From Conoideocrella luteorostrata (Eukaryota; Ascomycota; Sordariomycetes; Hypocreales; Clavicipitaceae): a DNA stretch of 64,000 bases. The stretch spans positions 1-64,000 of the forward strand of contig JASWJB010000248.1 of NCBI GenBank assembly GCA_032433595.1. The letters are read 5' to 3'. Position numbers and translations under genes: made by a program. This document shows positions 1 to 11,364 of this stretch, piece by piece. Under the pieces are notes generated by a model. It did no database searches and was not told where the DNA came from. It saw only the letters and a list, made by a program, of their open reading frames with translations. Position 1 is the stretch's first letter; every line of letters begins with the position of its first letter.

Positions 1-1074
1 AAAAAGAGTAGGGCTAAAACGACTTTCAGGAGTAACGGCTGCTGTGTGAGCACAATCTGAGATTAATTTATTTGTCCTGTCGGGGAATGGAAAAGAAGAC
101 CAAAAATGTAAATAGGTTTCCGGGGATGGCGAGGGTTCTTCGAGGCACATATATGCAGATCGGAAGCCACGCAATGCAATGCACAACGCTAATTTGTTAG
201 TTAATACCCTGCCTGATCTGCTATTCGCAGCGGCATGGGTCCCTCTGGAGCTGCACAATCGCAGCAGGCGGACGGCATGTAGCGAAGCCGAGTTGCACAG
301 CCACCCCTTAGCTAATGTTCCAGATGGCAATGGAAGAAAGGCTGGGCCATAGGCAACTGACGAACTAGTCAGAGGCCGGACATGACGGCCGAGTCTGCCA
401 ACTTTGCACGTTTACATTGGCTGCCTCATGGAAATTACGTACTACCGACGGAGCAAGCTCGTTCTGAACGCTTTGTTGTTACCGCCAAACAGCCGAACAT
501 CCGACCAGAAAAGTACATATGGTGGTGTACGGAGCACTCCGTCCGTAAGTGCAGGCGCTCTGCTCTCTGCTTGCGCATGCAAGACTCTGCAGTTGATGCC
601 GCATTTCGTCGCTGCATTGCACCTTGCCACAGCTAGTGCGCCAGATAGCCTTCCGTGTCCTCTGCCACCCACAGGCAAATTCATGTTCATGTCTGTTCAA
701 TCGACCAGTGACGTTGATCGGTGACGGCGACGAAGACGGTGACAGGGCGCTGACAGGACGCTGACGCCACCTTGCCACACAACACCCAACGAGTGAAGGG
801 TGAGGCATCGTCATTGCCTGCTTCAGCCACATTCTCTCCAGAATACTCGGCGGCGACATTTCTCGTTCTCGTTCCCTAGGCTCCCCTCCTTTTGACGCTT
901 GGAAGGATCGTCCTTTCGAATTGCGAGTTACTTAGTAGCACATTCTGCCATAATTCAGTCATTCTGTAAACGCTTTCTCTTGATCATATATAAAACAAAG
1001 CCTTAAAAAAAAAAAAAACTCCCCCACTTCTGCATTCTTCTATTGTCATGTACGGATGGATAACGCCGTCCCAT
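1..1074. other. Intergenic, no gene seen
   Basis: No reading frame here resembles a known protein; the overlapping short frames on both strands look random. An A14 run at 1005-1018 lies just beyond the stop codon of the choline-transporter-like gene and reads as a T-run on its strand, so it probably belongs to that gene's 3' end. Any gene further left would lie outside the window. Confidence 0.6.
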
Positions 1075-3459
1075 TTAAACATATCCTAAGTTATCACCAG
1101 TACGCCTTTCTCCAAATAGATGCGCTGCCTCCAAACAATATCGACCGTGTCCCCTTTCCATCCGTCTCTCGCTGCCATAGCATATTAGAACGGCATCTAC
1201 TATACCACTGAGGATCCCCTCCATCGCGCCCATAATAGAGTATCCGATGAAACTAGCCATGATGCCCACAACATATGCGTAGGCAGAACCTCGAATACCA
1301 GTGCCGTCAGGGCGCTGAATCCGGAGTTGTTTGGCTGTGATGACGAAGCCCGCAAAACCTAGTCCCGTCGCCATAATTAACCGCGTAGCGACAAGCAGCA
1401 GTTTTGCCAAACGATAGGGTAGGAGGCCGCTGGCTTGGCCGCGTAGTCGCAAAGCGCGAGGTGTCAGTGTTGTCGTGGGGATTGTTGCTGATACAATCTC
1501 CATCTGGTCCAACCCTCTTGCTGAGACTGCCAAGCTCTGAGAGTGAATCGCGCCATATGTGACTGTCAGAGGATTCGTCAAGGCCACAACTGGTGTGGGA
1601 ATCCAAAACGCTGCCAGATTAGTGATTGCTATTCCGATACGACCCGGAAGGAATAGCAATGGGGCTCGGACTACAAGCGAGAGGAGCGTAGACTCGCAGA
1701 TGCTGCCGAATATTGTTGAAGTTGCGTGGCTGAGCGCGGCCGCAACTATTTCTCGGGATGGCGTGACAGGACCTGCGTTGCGGTGGAAGTACCATTGTGA
1801 GACAGTCGCAGCAGTCGTTGCGCGATGAACACCATTGATGATAGCCAGAGTCCACATGTACATGAAAATAAAGGCAGCACCAAGCCACCAGCTGGACATG
1901 CGAATGACGAATCTCACCAACGACTTGGAAAAGTAACCACCCATGAAGACACGAGTAAACATGGCTAGCCATGCCCAGGTCCAGACGACGACAAGAGCCA
2001 AGCACCCAAAGCCCACAATGAACAGGCCTGCGTTTTGTGCCAAAATCTTCGAGGAGAACTGTAAGATCTCAATCGCCTGCTGAATAGCCCGACGGCCTTT
2101 GACAACCAGCCACAACCATAAGACGCATGATGCCGCAGGGATTAGTGCCAGCCATCGCATGACCGAGTCTTGGAAGCTCGACCCGTGTGTTCTTCCTTTG
2201 AACGATGAGACAAAGGAATACATGGAAAAGGAAAACATGATGACTGGTACTGCGATCAAAATTACGGTGACGAGGGGTCGAACGAACGATCGTAGAGCAG
2301 CAAGCCAGACAAAGGATACGAACACGGCCACCACCGTATCCACCGCCAGCATGTCGAAAGACTTCTGCAATGTCGAGTAAATCGTGTCACCAACGGGACT
2401 GCCTTGTGGTGAAGTGTGTAGCCATACGAGCACGAAAGTGGACAACATGGCGGCGAAGCTGATCAAGAATATCCAAGCAAAGAAGGGGTCATGTTTGAAC
2501 AGCTCGCCCTCAACCAACAGATTGCCAGGCTGAGCTAGTTCCGCCTCGTAATCATCCGGCTCGTTTCGTTGAAGGCTGCTAAGATCTGATTCAGCCGCAG
2601 AGGTCCTTCTTAACATGAATGGTTCCCGTTCTGCTTGAGACTTAAATCGCTGAAAAGGTGGTGGGCTAGAATCTGTTTGTGCTTCCCCGCCCAGGAGCGA
2701 CTCAGGCGGGTCCTCGTCACCATCGTCTTGGGAGTCTTGGGAGTCCAGTCCAACATCGACCATTTTGTTCTTCCCTGGTGGGCTCCTACCTGTCCCCTCG
2801 TCTCCGTCAATGGGTTTCAAAAACTCCTCTTCCTCTTCAAACAATGTCTCGTCCGCTACATGCGGCTGATGTGCGCTCCTCGTCCCGTTCCAGCTGCTCC
2901 TTAAGCCTCGACCCGCAATGCGTTCACGATATGGATTCTTCACATCCCCGGAGCTATCTTCGATGGATCCATGGCTGTTGGCAGATTCGGCACTCTCTGC
3001 TAGCTTACTCGCTGCGGCAACCCGCCGTGACCTTTGTAGAGCAAACAGGTCTGCTGCCTCGCGTTCCCGCTCCTCTTCATCATCCTCTTCCCGAAATTCG
3101 TCGAGTGTGCTGTGAAATAGCGGCGCGTCCTGGGCGGCTGATATCCTTGAGGCAAAGCCTAGATTGCCAAATCTCGATCCACCTCCGTTCTGCTGGTAAG
3201 GGTTGCCTCCAAATCCCCTAGACAGAAAAGATCTATTTCCTGCGTTCCCTCGGCCCGCTTCTCTTGGACCTCGACTCGGCCTGGACGAAAGCCAGTCGTT
3301 ATTCCGTTGATTGTCGTTATCGCCTTGTCCGGCAAAGCCAGACAGTCTCGACTGCGACTGTGCTAGAAATCGTGAGGCATCTAAGAAGGGCGAGGTTAGA
3401 CATTCATGAGTAACATAGACAGAATATGCTGGATGGGAGTACAAACATTCTGAAAACAT
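1075..3459 (-). CDS. Choline-transporter-like (CTL/PNS1 family) membrane protein
   Basis: Predicted 772-aa polytopic membrane protein of the CTL (SLC44/Pns1) family. Exon 1 is only 13 nt (3459-3447), followed by a 66-bp intron (3446-3381, CTAAC branch, TTAG acceptor) and exon 2 (3380-1075). The join gives the start MFSEYASRFLAQSQSRL, better than reading straight through the intron. Roughly the first 270 residues are polar and disordered, rich in Gly, Asn, Ser and acidic runs. About ten hydrophobic segments follow, and the family-like C-terminal half contains the Ser/Ala/Tyr-rich stretch near the end (GIRGSAYAYVVGIMASF). Family members move choline or related solutes across membranes; the substrate of fungal members is poorly established. 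It is divergent from the Rab gene across about 1.6 kb. The family is confident, transport of choline itself is not. Confidence 0.85.
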   Translation of the reverse strand: MFSECLYSHPAYSVYVTHECLTSPFLDASRFLAQSQSRLSGFAGQGDNDNQRNNDWLSSRPSRGPREAGRGNAGNRSFLSRGFGGNPYQQNGGGSRFGNLGFASRISAAQDAPLFHSTLDEFREEDDEEEREREAADLFALQRSRRVAAASKLAESAESANSHGSIEDSSGDVKNPYRERIAGRGLRSSWNGTRSAHQPHVADETLFEEEEEFLKPIDGDEGTGRSPPGKNKMVDVGLDSQDSQDDGDEDPPESLLGGEAQTDSSPPPFQRFKSQAEREPFMLRRTSAAESDLSSLQRNEPDDYEAELAQPGNLLVEGELFKHDPFFAWIFLISFAAMLSTFVLVWLHTSPQGSPVGDTIYSTLQKSFDMLAVDTVVAVFVSFVWLAALRSFVRPLVTVILIAVPVIMFSFSMYSFVSSFKGRTHGSSFQDSVMRWLALIPAASCVLWLWLVVKGRRAIQQAIEILQFSSKILAQNAGLFIVGFGCLALVVVWTWAWLAMFTRVFMGGYFSKSLVRFVIRMSSWWLGAAFIFMYMWTLAIINGVHRATTAATVSQWYFHRNAGPVTPSREIVAAALSHATSTIFGSICESTLLSLVVRAPLLFLPGRIGIAITNLAAFWIPTPVVALTNPLTVTYGAIHSQSLAVSARGLDQMEIVSATIPTTTLTPRALRLRGQASGLLPYRLAKLLLVATRLIMATGLGFAGFVITAKQLRIQRPDGTGIRGSAYAYVVGIMASFIGYSIMGAMEGILSGIVDAVLICYGSERRMERGHGRYCLEAAHLFGERRTGDNLGYV

Positions 3460-5077
3460 GATGCAAACGTGCTGTGAGTCCCCTAGCTCATCATCCACCT
3501 CCTCGCACCGCAAGTGAGTTGGGTTAGATCCTCGTGTGCCAAAGTTTGTTGTAATGATGTGACTAGGCAGATGCCGAGACGGAGACGATAAATGTCTAAG
3601 CTTGGCTCTCGCCTCTCGCCTATGAGTTAGCAGGCAGAATCCCTGAGTCGACTCGTCCTAGGCAGTGGTTGTGGTGGCAGCCCGGCCCAAGCTATTATGA
3701 GGATATGTTGAATGAAAATGTAACTGTGGTCGAGTACAGTACTGCGTCAGACGAAGGCAAGGTTGATGAAATGCAAGACGACGTGGACGAGGTCCAAGAG
3801 CACGGTGTCGGAGTATTGGTCATGCGATGCGAGGCGGGTGAGGCCGGCACTGGGTGGTTCTGGGGTATATGCTCAAGTGCCCGATAAGAGATATCCGGAG
3901 TGTGATGACTGCTAATAGTGGGCTTTCGCCAACGGTACCTCTGGCAGAGGGTCGCTACGGCGGAGGCACAGGTATCTTGTCTACGGGTTGTTTCAGGCAT
4001 GGCCACGCTACGGGCCAGGCGGTCAGCAGTAGGCATCAGGCGGGGAGTCACAAGGCGGACCCGCTGCACCTGGCACAGCTAGCTTTGAAGCAGACTGACT
4101 GGACGGTGAGGAGTGTCTGTACCAGGCCAGAGGGAAACCAAACGTCGACGTGCAGGTACATGTCGTTGACGCATGCGGCGCTTGACTCTGGACACAGGAT
4201 ATGACTGGTTACAGTCTACCGTATTGGGAAAACGACATTGTCACAAAGCACATAAAGAATTCGGGAACAATGGGCAAGTGGATAAGAAGAACTCCGACTT
4301 CAGCATACCGTCTTGCTTTCCAACTGTTTTACGGAGTACAAACCAGCATGTATTGATTAGTCAAGGCATGCTGTTTATCAACTTCTTGAAACAGACGACT
4401 GGTTATCAGCGCTCTTTATTCCCGGTATCTCCAATAACTAAGCATGTCATTTATTTAGTTTAGCCAGATGTCGGCGTCCATTGTCGTGGAAGTGGATCCA
4501 CGGAAGCTGATTTTTGCCTGCTTTGAACATCACAAGCGATGATGCGAACTTTCCCAACTTGATGCATTAGTTATACGGAGTAGTCTTTTTGAAATACATT
4601 GGTTATATTGTATGGAGACTTTGACTGCAGGTCCCACTACCCCATAACGAATACCACATTAGACCTCTCAGCTTCTGTCCCTCCGGTCTTGACGTTTCAA
4701 CAAGTGCAGCCCAAAGCTCGTGACGAACTCGACCCGTCAGGACCCCATCATAACCAACATGGCTGGCATTCTCGACTCCCGCTTCGCCTCCCCATACTCT
4801 CCGTCACAACCATTCACGCCCCGGAGCCGCCATTTCGTCATTCCCTTTCAACGACATAACCAATACTTCACATCAGACAATTACTTACATTGGAATTATA
4901 TTTCACACCGGGGCGCAATTGGCACCTTGAATCGTCGGCCACGTGCTTCCCTGCCGCCCGTCGTCAAGCTGCCAGACTTTTGCCACTATTAACTGCCCAT
5001 TCACCACGTTCATCTTGAAAACACACGCAACAATAATCCGATTAAAACTCCGAGGAAAAGCAAAGCAGAAATAACCC
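3460..5077. promoter_or_regulatory. Divergent promoter region between CTL and Rab genes
   Basis: About 1.6 kb separates two divergently transcribed genes. Short frames on both strands (for example 3669-3887 and 3695-4069) show no recognisable protein. Two copies of the dispersed CGGAGTA word lie near 4331 and 4575, and a CACGTG hexamer is at 4940-4945. It presumably holds both promoters and 5' untranslated regions. Confidence 0.5.
4940..4945. promoter_or_regulatory. CACGTG E-box upstream of the Rab gene
   Basis: A palindromic CACGTG hexamer lies 133 bp upstream of the Rab start codon. In fungi this core is bound by basic helix-loop-helix factors of the Cbf1/Pho4 type. Function here is inferred from position only. 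Confidence 0.3.
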
Positions 5078-5830
5078 ATGGCGTCCTCTCCATGGGACTA
5101 CATTGCCAAGCTAGTCTGCATCGGCGACTCAGGATGCGGCAAATCCTCACTAACCATCCGCCTCTGCGAAGGCCGCTTCTCCCCCCATCACGACGTCACC
5201 ATCGGCGTTGAATTCGGCTCACGCATCGTCCCCGTCGGCCCACCACACAACAAACCCGCCTCGCTTCTCTCCTCGACTCCCTCCTCCATAGATGGCCTCC
5301 CTGAACCACCCCGGGATACCTCCAAAATTCCCCAAAAACATATGAAGCTCTCCCTGTGGGACACTGCCGGCCAGGAAACCTATAAATCCGTTACGAGGTC
5401 CTACTTTCGCGGTGCGAGCGGCGCCCTCCTAGTATTCGACTTGTCGAGAAGACAAACTTTTCAGCATGTAATGGATTGGTTGAACGATTTACGACAGATT
5501 GCTGAGCCGGATATCGTCGTGGTACTGGTGGGCAACAAGGCGGATTTGGCAAAGCAGGAGGAGAATAAGCGAGAGGTAACGAGGGAAGAGGCTGAGGAGT
5601 GGGCAAGGAGGAATGGCGTGCTGGAGTATGTTGAGACAAGTGCTAAGAGTGGGGAGAATGTTGAGAATGCCTTCATGAGGGTTGCGGAGAGGATATTTCA
5701 GAATATTCAGGCGGGCAAGTATGATTTGAATGACAGGAGGTCTGGCGTCAAGGGGCCTAGTGCGGGCGGGAATAGACAGGTGAAACTGGCCGGGGATGGA
5801 AACAAGTCTTCAGTCGGCGGATGTTGCTGA
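5078..5830 (+). CDS. Rab-family small GTPase, Ypt4/Rab4-like
   Basis: Intronless 250-aa Rab GTPase. It shows the P-loop GDSGCGKSS (residues 16-24), effector segment TIGVEFGSRI (41-50), switch II WDTAGQE (94-100), base-binding NKAD (153-156) and ETSAK (186-190). It ends in a double cysteine for geranylgeranylation. The effector segment places it nearest Rab2/Rab4/Rab14, and S. pombe Ypt4 is the likely fungal relative. It would cycle between GDP and GTP forms on endosomal or Golgi membranes to control vesicle traffic. Unusually, about 36 extra residues (53-88, rich in Pro and Ser) sit between switch I and switch II, so the protein is longer than the usual 200-215 aa. The start ATG follows ATAACCC and gives a normal Rab N-terminus. 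Confidence 0.9.
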   Translation: MASSPWDYIAKLVCIGDSGCGKSSLTIRLCEGRFSPHHDVTIGVEFGSRIVPVGPPHNKPASLLSSTPSSIDGLPEPPRDTSKIPQKHMKLSLWDTAGQETYKSVTRSYFRGASGALLVFDLSRRQTFQHVMDWLNDLRQIAEPDIVVVLVGNKADLAKQEENKREVTREEAEEWARRNGVLEYVETSAKSGENVENAFMRVAERIFQNIQAGKYDLNDRRSGVKGPSAGGNRQVKLAGDGNKSSVGGCC

Positions 5831-6389
5831 CAGAGCGATTTGGATGAAAGAGCATATTACTATCCGGGTGGTTCGGAGTCCAGATGGCAGCGCATCTAAG
5901 CATGTATGCATGATACCCTATCAGTTAAACCTCCTTGTTTCGCATTGCCATTACGGCCACGACTTTATTAATCATCGTATACATTGCATCGGGCTAGACG
6001 TGAATGCATGATAGTCATCGCAGCACAGCATCTTCAAACACTCGGACAAATTGACCCGCTGGTTAAGTTGAACGACAGGGACGAACATTTCGAATTTGCA
6101 TTAGTTGCAGAGTAATATCTCCGGTAAATCTACACGGACTTTTATTTTATACATTCCATTCCATCCCATCCCACCCAAAGAGAGTTTTCATGAATCAAAT
6201 CCTCAGTGGCATTCCCACGCCTATATTTGGATGAAAGACAAAAGTCTTAACAAGTTGTGTATGCAGTCGTACACGGTCTGTAATCATGACCAAGTTCGTT
6301 GCTAGCAACAATAGGCATTCAAGCTGGCATTATTTCGGTGCTCTCCACTTCGACTCGCCACCAGTAACCGGCTTCGCAACGACGACCAC
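5831..6389. other. Convergent 3' region of Rab and PMT2 genes
   Basis: About 560 bp between two converging stop codons. No gene is seen; it should hold both 3' untranslated regions. Confidence 0.6.
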
Positions 6390-8806
6390 TTAGTCGCTGA
6401 TTCTCCAGTTGTCGAACCACTTCAGGTAGCTAAACTCCTTGTTGGGGCCAGCCATACCCCAGCAAATAGGGATGAAGAGGACATACAGACCAATAACAAC
6501 CGTGTACAAGAGACCATAGGTGGCTCCCTGGAGAGCGGTATTGCGGTTTCTGATTGTCCAGTCCACGAGGAAACCGAACGTCAAAATGGCGAAGTATAGG
6601 GCAGGGTAGTAGTGGTGCACATAGGTGACACGTGCCATGACGACAAACGGGAGGTAATGCAGGAACCAGCCGGCGATAGGATAGAGACCAGAGTAGTGAA
6701 TCTGGTCAATTTCTCGGTCGTTAAGATCGTTGAAGCCTCGCTGCCATCGCAAAATATACCAAACCACAACGAGGCCAACGAGGCCAATACCAACAGTGGA
6801 GCCCCAGTAGACCAGAGGATTTCCCAGAAGGAAGTACTTGACAATGTTGTCGTCCCAACCACACATTCGCAAACCAACATGGAGGAAGGGCCATTGCCAC
6901 CATTGAGAGGCGAGGTCATCCTGCTTGTCAGGGTCGGGGACTAGGGCGTTATTGGAAGTCATCATGGCAACGTTGAGGTGGAGAAAATCGTGGAAGAAAG
7001 GAGATCTGTATACGCCAGGGTCTCCGGCGGGCAGCTTATCGTTCCAGTGAGCCTCGACATTCCAGTGCGTGTAGGCATCACGAGGGTTGTTCTCTTTGGT
7101 GCAGGAAACCTCGATCTGCTTAAAACCCCACTGTGGCAAGTTCCTGTTGGTACCCTTCAAGTAGCAGCCGAGAGTCTCGTGCTTAAGACGGAAAGCCGTG
7201 GTCAGAGTGCGGATTCGGCTTCGGTCTCGGGAGGCAACATCTCGGATGACCTCAATCTTCCAGTGGTCCTTCTCATCACCAACCGTAAGATTACCGTAAG
7301 AGGAGACTTCCTTGTCAGATTTAGACATCGGAGCGGCGATATCGTGTGAGTGCAGGTTACGACCGGTCTGAGCGTGGATCAGGCGAATGGTAGTGCCATC
7401 ACCGATAAAGCGAAGATCAGGAGACTCAGCATCATAATCGGCCTCGCGGCGGTTGGGGTAGAAAAACCAATCATTGTTGGCATCCTTGTGGTGGTAGCAA
7501 GTAACCTGCTGCTGCTGGGAGCCCTCTGGGTAAGTCTGCACGTGAGAGTGAAGCAGGCCGCCGCCGTAACCCATGTTCTTGATAGTGGCGCGAGAGCCAT
7601 AGGCGATCTCTAGCGGGCTATTCTTTCCGACCTCTGTACCCTTCAAGTTGGCCTGGAAAAGGGAGCTCATTTGCGCATCTCCGGGGCCGGTGCGATCCAA
7701 GATAGCGAAGTGCAGGGCGAAAGAGAGCAGGTAAATGAGGAAAGGAACCAGAATCAACCCTATAACACGAGTAAAGACGTGAGCACCAAGAGTAGTCTGC
7801 AATCTGTTAGCTCTTTCACGTGGCTTAAACATCCTGGGCATAGCATTTACTCACTATAGGCATTTTGGTGTTGCCAAATTTATTCCACAGATCCTCAATA
7901 GTGTACAAACCGACCAAAGAAGTAACGAATAGACCGACCAGCTTGACGCTGCAAACGCAACCAATGCTAATACCGGTCATAAAAAGCCAGAAAAACCACT
8001 CGGGCTCGAAGCTGTTGTGACGCTGGTTGTGGAACTTGATCCAGCAAAGGGTAGTTGCCACAGTACCGCAGAGGAGCATAGAGTCGAGCAGGATGAAGCG
8101 ACTGATTGTAGTATAGGAGTTCTCGCAAAGGACCATCAGAGTAACGAGCCAGACGGCAGGTCGACGGAGGTGAAGTTCGCGGGCGGTCCAGTAAGCCATG
8201 GGGACGCAGACAATACCGAACAAAGCGTTGAAAGCGCGCATAAAGGTGAAGTTGACCTCCTCGGGATATTTTTCGCCCGACTTGAACTCGAAAGATCCGT
8301 TGTATCCGGCTAGGACACCGGACAATCCAACGAGCATCTTACCAAGAGGAGGATGGACATCGAAGTAATATTCGTGCTTAATGTAATAGCTACCGAACTT
8401 GCCAAAACTGTGAGGTCCCAGAGGTCAGCGTTAATGCGACAATGCAAACTGTACGCGGGAGACTTACTGAGCCTCATCCCAAGTAACAATGTCACTCAAG
8501 CCAATCTTCCACAATCGTGTAAATAAGGCGAGCACGGTGAAAAGGAGGGGGGCAAAGATGTGTTCCCATTCGACAAAGGTCTCGACGATTGTCTTCTCGG
8601 CCTGTGTGGAGATTAGTCTATGATTCACGAGATATCCCCTTAATGTATCATGTTACGACGGATCATCTCACCTGTCTTACTGTCTCCTTCTTGTTGTCTT
8701 CCGGCTGGAGAGTGGCGGAAGCTCCGGGTACGGTATTGACAGGCCTTTTTCGAAGACCGTCGCCAAGGTCGGCACCAGAGGCGACGGCGGCTTTGTCCGC
8801 AGCCAT
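6390..8806 (-). CDS. pmt2: Dolichyl-phosphate-mannose protein O-mannosyltransferase, PMT2 subfamily
   Basis: Four exons: 8806-8672, 8601-8468, 8407-7855 and 7796-6390, total 742 aa, the normal length for Pmt2. The introns are 70, 60 and 58 bp. PMTs are ER multispanning enzymes that transfer mannose from dolichyl-phosphate-mannose to Ser/Thr of proteins entering the secretory pathway; Pmt2 usually works as a dimer with Pmt1. The first luminal loop carries the invariant Asp-Glu pair (WDEAHFGKFGS, residues 86-96) followed by FDVHPPLGK. Hydrophobic helices alternate through residue 310. MIR repeats occupy about 335-520 (LLHSH, then NLHSHD). Several C-terminal membrane spans and the conserved HYLPF and HHYYPALY motifs follow. 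The second exon join (GCT CA|T TTT GGC) exactly restores the DEAHFGKFG motif. It is divergent from the CHY/RING gene. Confidence 0.95.
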
Positions 8807-11364
8807 TATAACGAATTAAAAACGAAGCTATCAAAGGTCGAATGGTCCGAATCAACGACGACAAAAGCGAACAGGTGGCAATGGGCGCTGGCCCTACTGC
8901 CAAGGTCTGGAAGAAAAGGAGATCGGAATTGGGACCGGCGACCTGCGGAGGAAAGGTAAACGACCGGACGAGTTAGACGAACTCAAAAGGCCCCAGCTCG
9001 ACGACGACGATGATGCAGACGTCGTCAATGGGATGGAAGAAATAAAAACCCGAGGAAAAAGAAAAGATGCTCAGGGGATTGCAAGGATAGAGAAACTGGA
9101 CATTAGAATAAGGGAAAGGTAGAAGAAGCCAAGGTGGCTGTTGGTGGTTAGTGTGATTCCAAGAATATCATGGCAACCCCTGGCTGCGCGCAGTTGGGAG
9201 GGAGGCGAAGGAGGGCGCGGAGCGTGGAGCTAAGCTGCAGACGTACAATTGTGAAATGCCACATATACCTCGAGCTATCCTTGGAACCCTTGGAACAGAC
9301 CAGCCCACCTTGGCCACTCACACACTTGTGGAAGGCCAGACAATAGAGCCAATTGCGGGCTAAAGCTAACGGAAACACGAGGAGTGGCGCGGCCAGCCGC
9401 AATGGACCTATGCCAAACTGCGCGTGAAGGCGAGAATCCTTGCGGTACAGGCGTGGCGCATTGTTCTAAGGAGTACGGAGTAACTAGTACTTACATATGA
9501 GTGGTACTACGGAGCACGGAGTACTAATACGACCATGGGATGGTACGGCGGGTCAGCTCGTCTCTCTGAGCTCCATATCATCAGAAACTTTTGCGGCTCA
9601 GGGGTGGTCTGTCAGTGCTATCTAGAGGTTTCGCGTTTTAGGTTCCGCGAGCGGGTCAACGAGAAAGTCAGCTTGGCCGGGAACAGCGCTAAGAGCACCG
9701 GGCAGAGCTCAGCAGCAAGCAGTTTACTAGTAGGCTACCGCTGGCGTTCAAATTCCAAGTTGCTCAGACTTGCTATGTGCTGACTCCACTTATATCGGCT
9801 CGCATATGGAGTAGCACACGAGTACTGGTACGATATGAGAGACATTCGGCGATGGCCAAATGCAGCCGAACACGGGCAGAGATAGCAATACTCCGTACGT
9901 GCTAGCTACGGACTAGTAAAATTTGCTTTCAACGTTTCATCATCTGCCGACGTCGAAACTTCAACAAGACGATGTGTTGTAGAATCAGCGCCTCACGCCA
10001 ATTCGGAAGATACTATCAGTTGGTTGCCCCGCGCTTTAATTATTGCGGAACGCCAACCTACAGAGTAGACACTTCTTTATATGTTGTTTTAAAACGAAAA
10101 ATTTTGTTGCCTCTTATGGACATGTCTGATGATGATAAAAACACATCAAATGCCGGCTGATACTTCTTAATACCCAAGCCATGCTGGCTGACCGTCGATA
10201 CTTTCTATCGGCCCGCTGAGACTTGGTTTGGTCATTCTCTTAGCCTAAACCCCGACGTTGCTTGGGAGACATGCACCCAAACTAGAACTTTCTTTCTTTC
10301 TCAGTAAACATGCATAATGTGACTAGCAAAAGCCTAATAACGCTCCAATGTCTAAGCCTTTGGCGATGGAAATGCTCAGCCGGAGATACCATCCTTCCAC
10401 AATACCTATGCAGGCTACGCTCTGTAGTGAGCCTCGGATAGAGTATCCAGTCATGGCTTCTTTCTCATTTCTACTCCAATTGCCCTCGTATGATCTGGGA
10501 AAGAAGGGCTTGTGTAGCACCTTGAGAACAACATGAGCCAGCTCGAGGTGGCAGCTTTCCTCTTTACAAGTACATGAACTAAAATTACAGTGTAGTATGC
10601 GAGCCTGCTACTGTACTTCCCATTTGTACTCTGCACCCTCATATACATGCCCAAAATCAGTAAAATTACTGCCTTTGAGGAGTATACCCTACCTATTCCA
10701 ATTAGGCATGCAACAGCACTAGCACCATACAAGTCTCTTCGGAGCTTTTTGTTGGAGTTCGCTGGCTGCGGGGCTGGATTTCAAAGCCATTGGACTGACA
10801 TGGGGAGTTGGAAGTACATAAAAATAAAGAATCGCGCTCAAAGTCTCAAGAACTACGGAGTACTATAACTGCAGATGGGCTGTTGTGGGCAGGGGAGTAA
10901 CTGCAGCATTGGCTCAGGACCCGGACACAGACTCGACTCTACTTATGTCATCCACAGTATGCTCTATTTTGCATGTCACTGGCTGGAGTACGGAGTAGTC
11001 TTAGCGGCTGTCACACTCCCGACTCTTGCCACTCTGGTCCGTTAGTTACTCCCTCAATGCAACTGCTAGCGCTTCACATGCAATATTCTAGAGCCTGGAC
11101 AAGACGCCCTAGGGACTAAATTATTAGCGGAAACCGAGCACATTTGACCACATGATAAATCGCGACACATCGACTTTGTGACTCTCAAGTGTCTTGGACG
11201 TTGCTTCTCTGTGCCGGCGGCTACTGATCGAAACCAACCTGTAGAGAGCCGTTGCGATAGAGAAACAAGCCGCTGCTGACGTTCATCGCAAGACATCTTC
11301 AACCAAAGATTCTTCTACATTCCCGGCGGTAGCAGGTCGCTACCAGCGGGGTGTGGTGCACTCA
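8807..11364. promoter_or_regulatory. Divergent intergenic region between pmt2 and the RING gene
   Basis: About 2.6 kb without a supportable gene. The first ~300 bp upstream of pmt2 are purine-rich on the + strand. The middle part holds repeated copies of the TACGGAGTA/TACTCCGTA word at 9474-9482, 9508-9524, 9889-9897, 10854-10862 and 10989-10997. Short open frames (9535-9783, 9972-10160, 10348-10536) do not resemble proteins. Confidence 0.5.

Noticed and set aside
3669..4069. Overlapping frames on both strands between the CTL and Rab genes
   Set aside because: No recognisable protein features, opposite-strand overlap, and a position in a divergent promoter.
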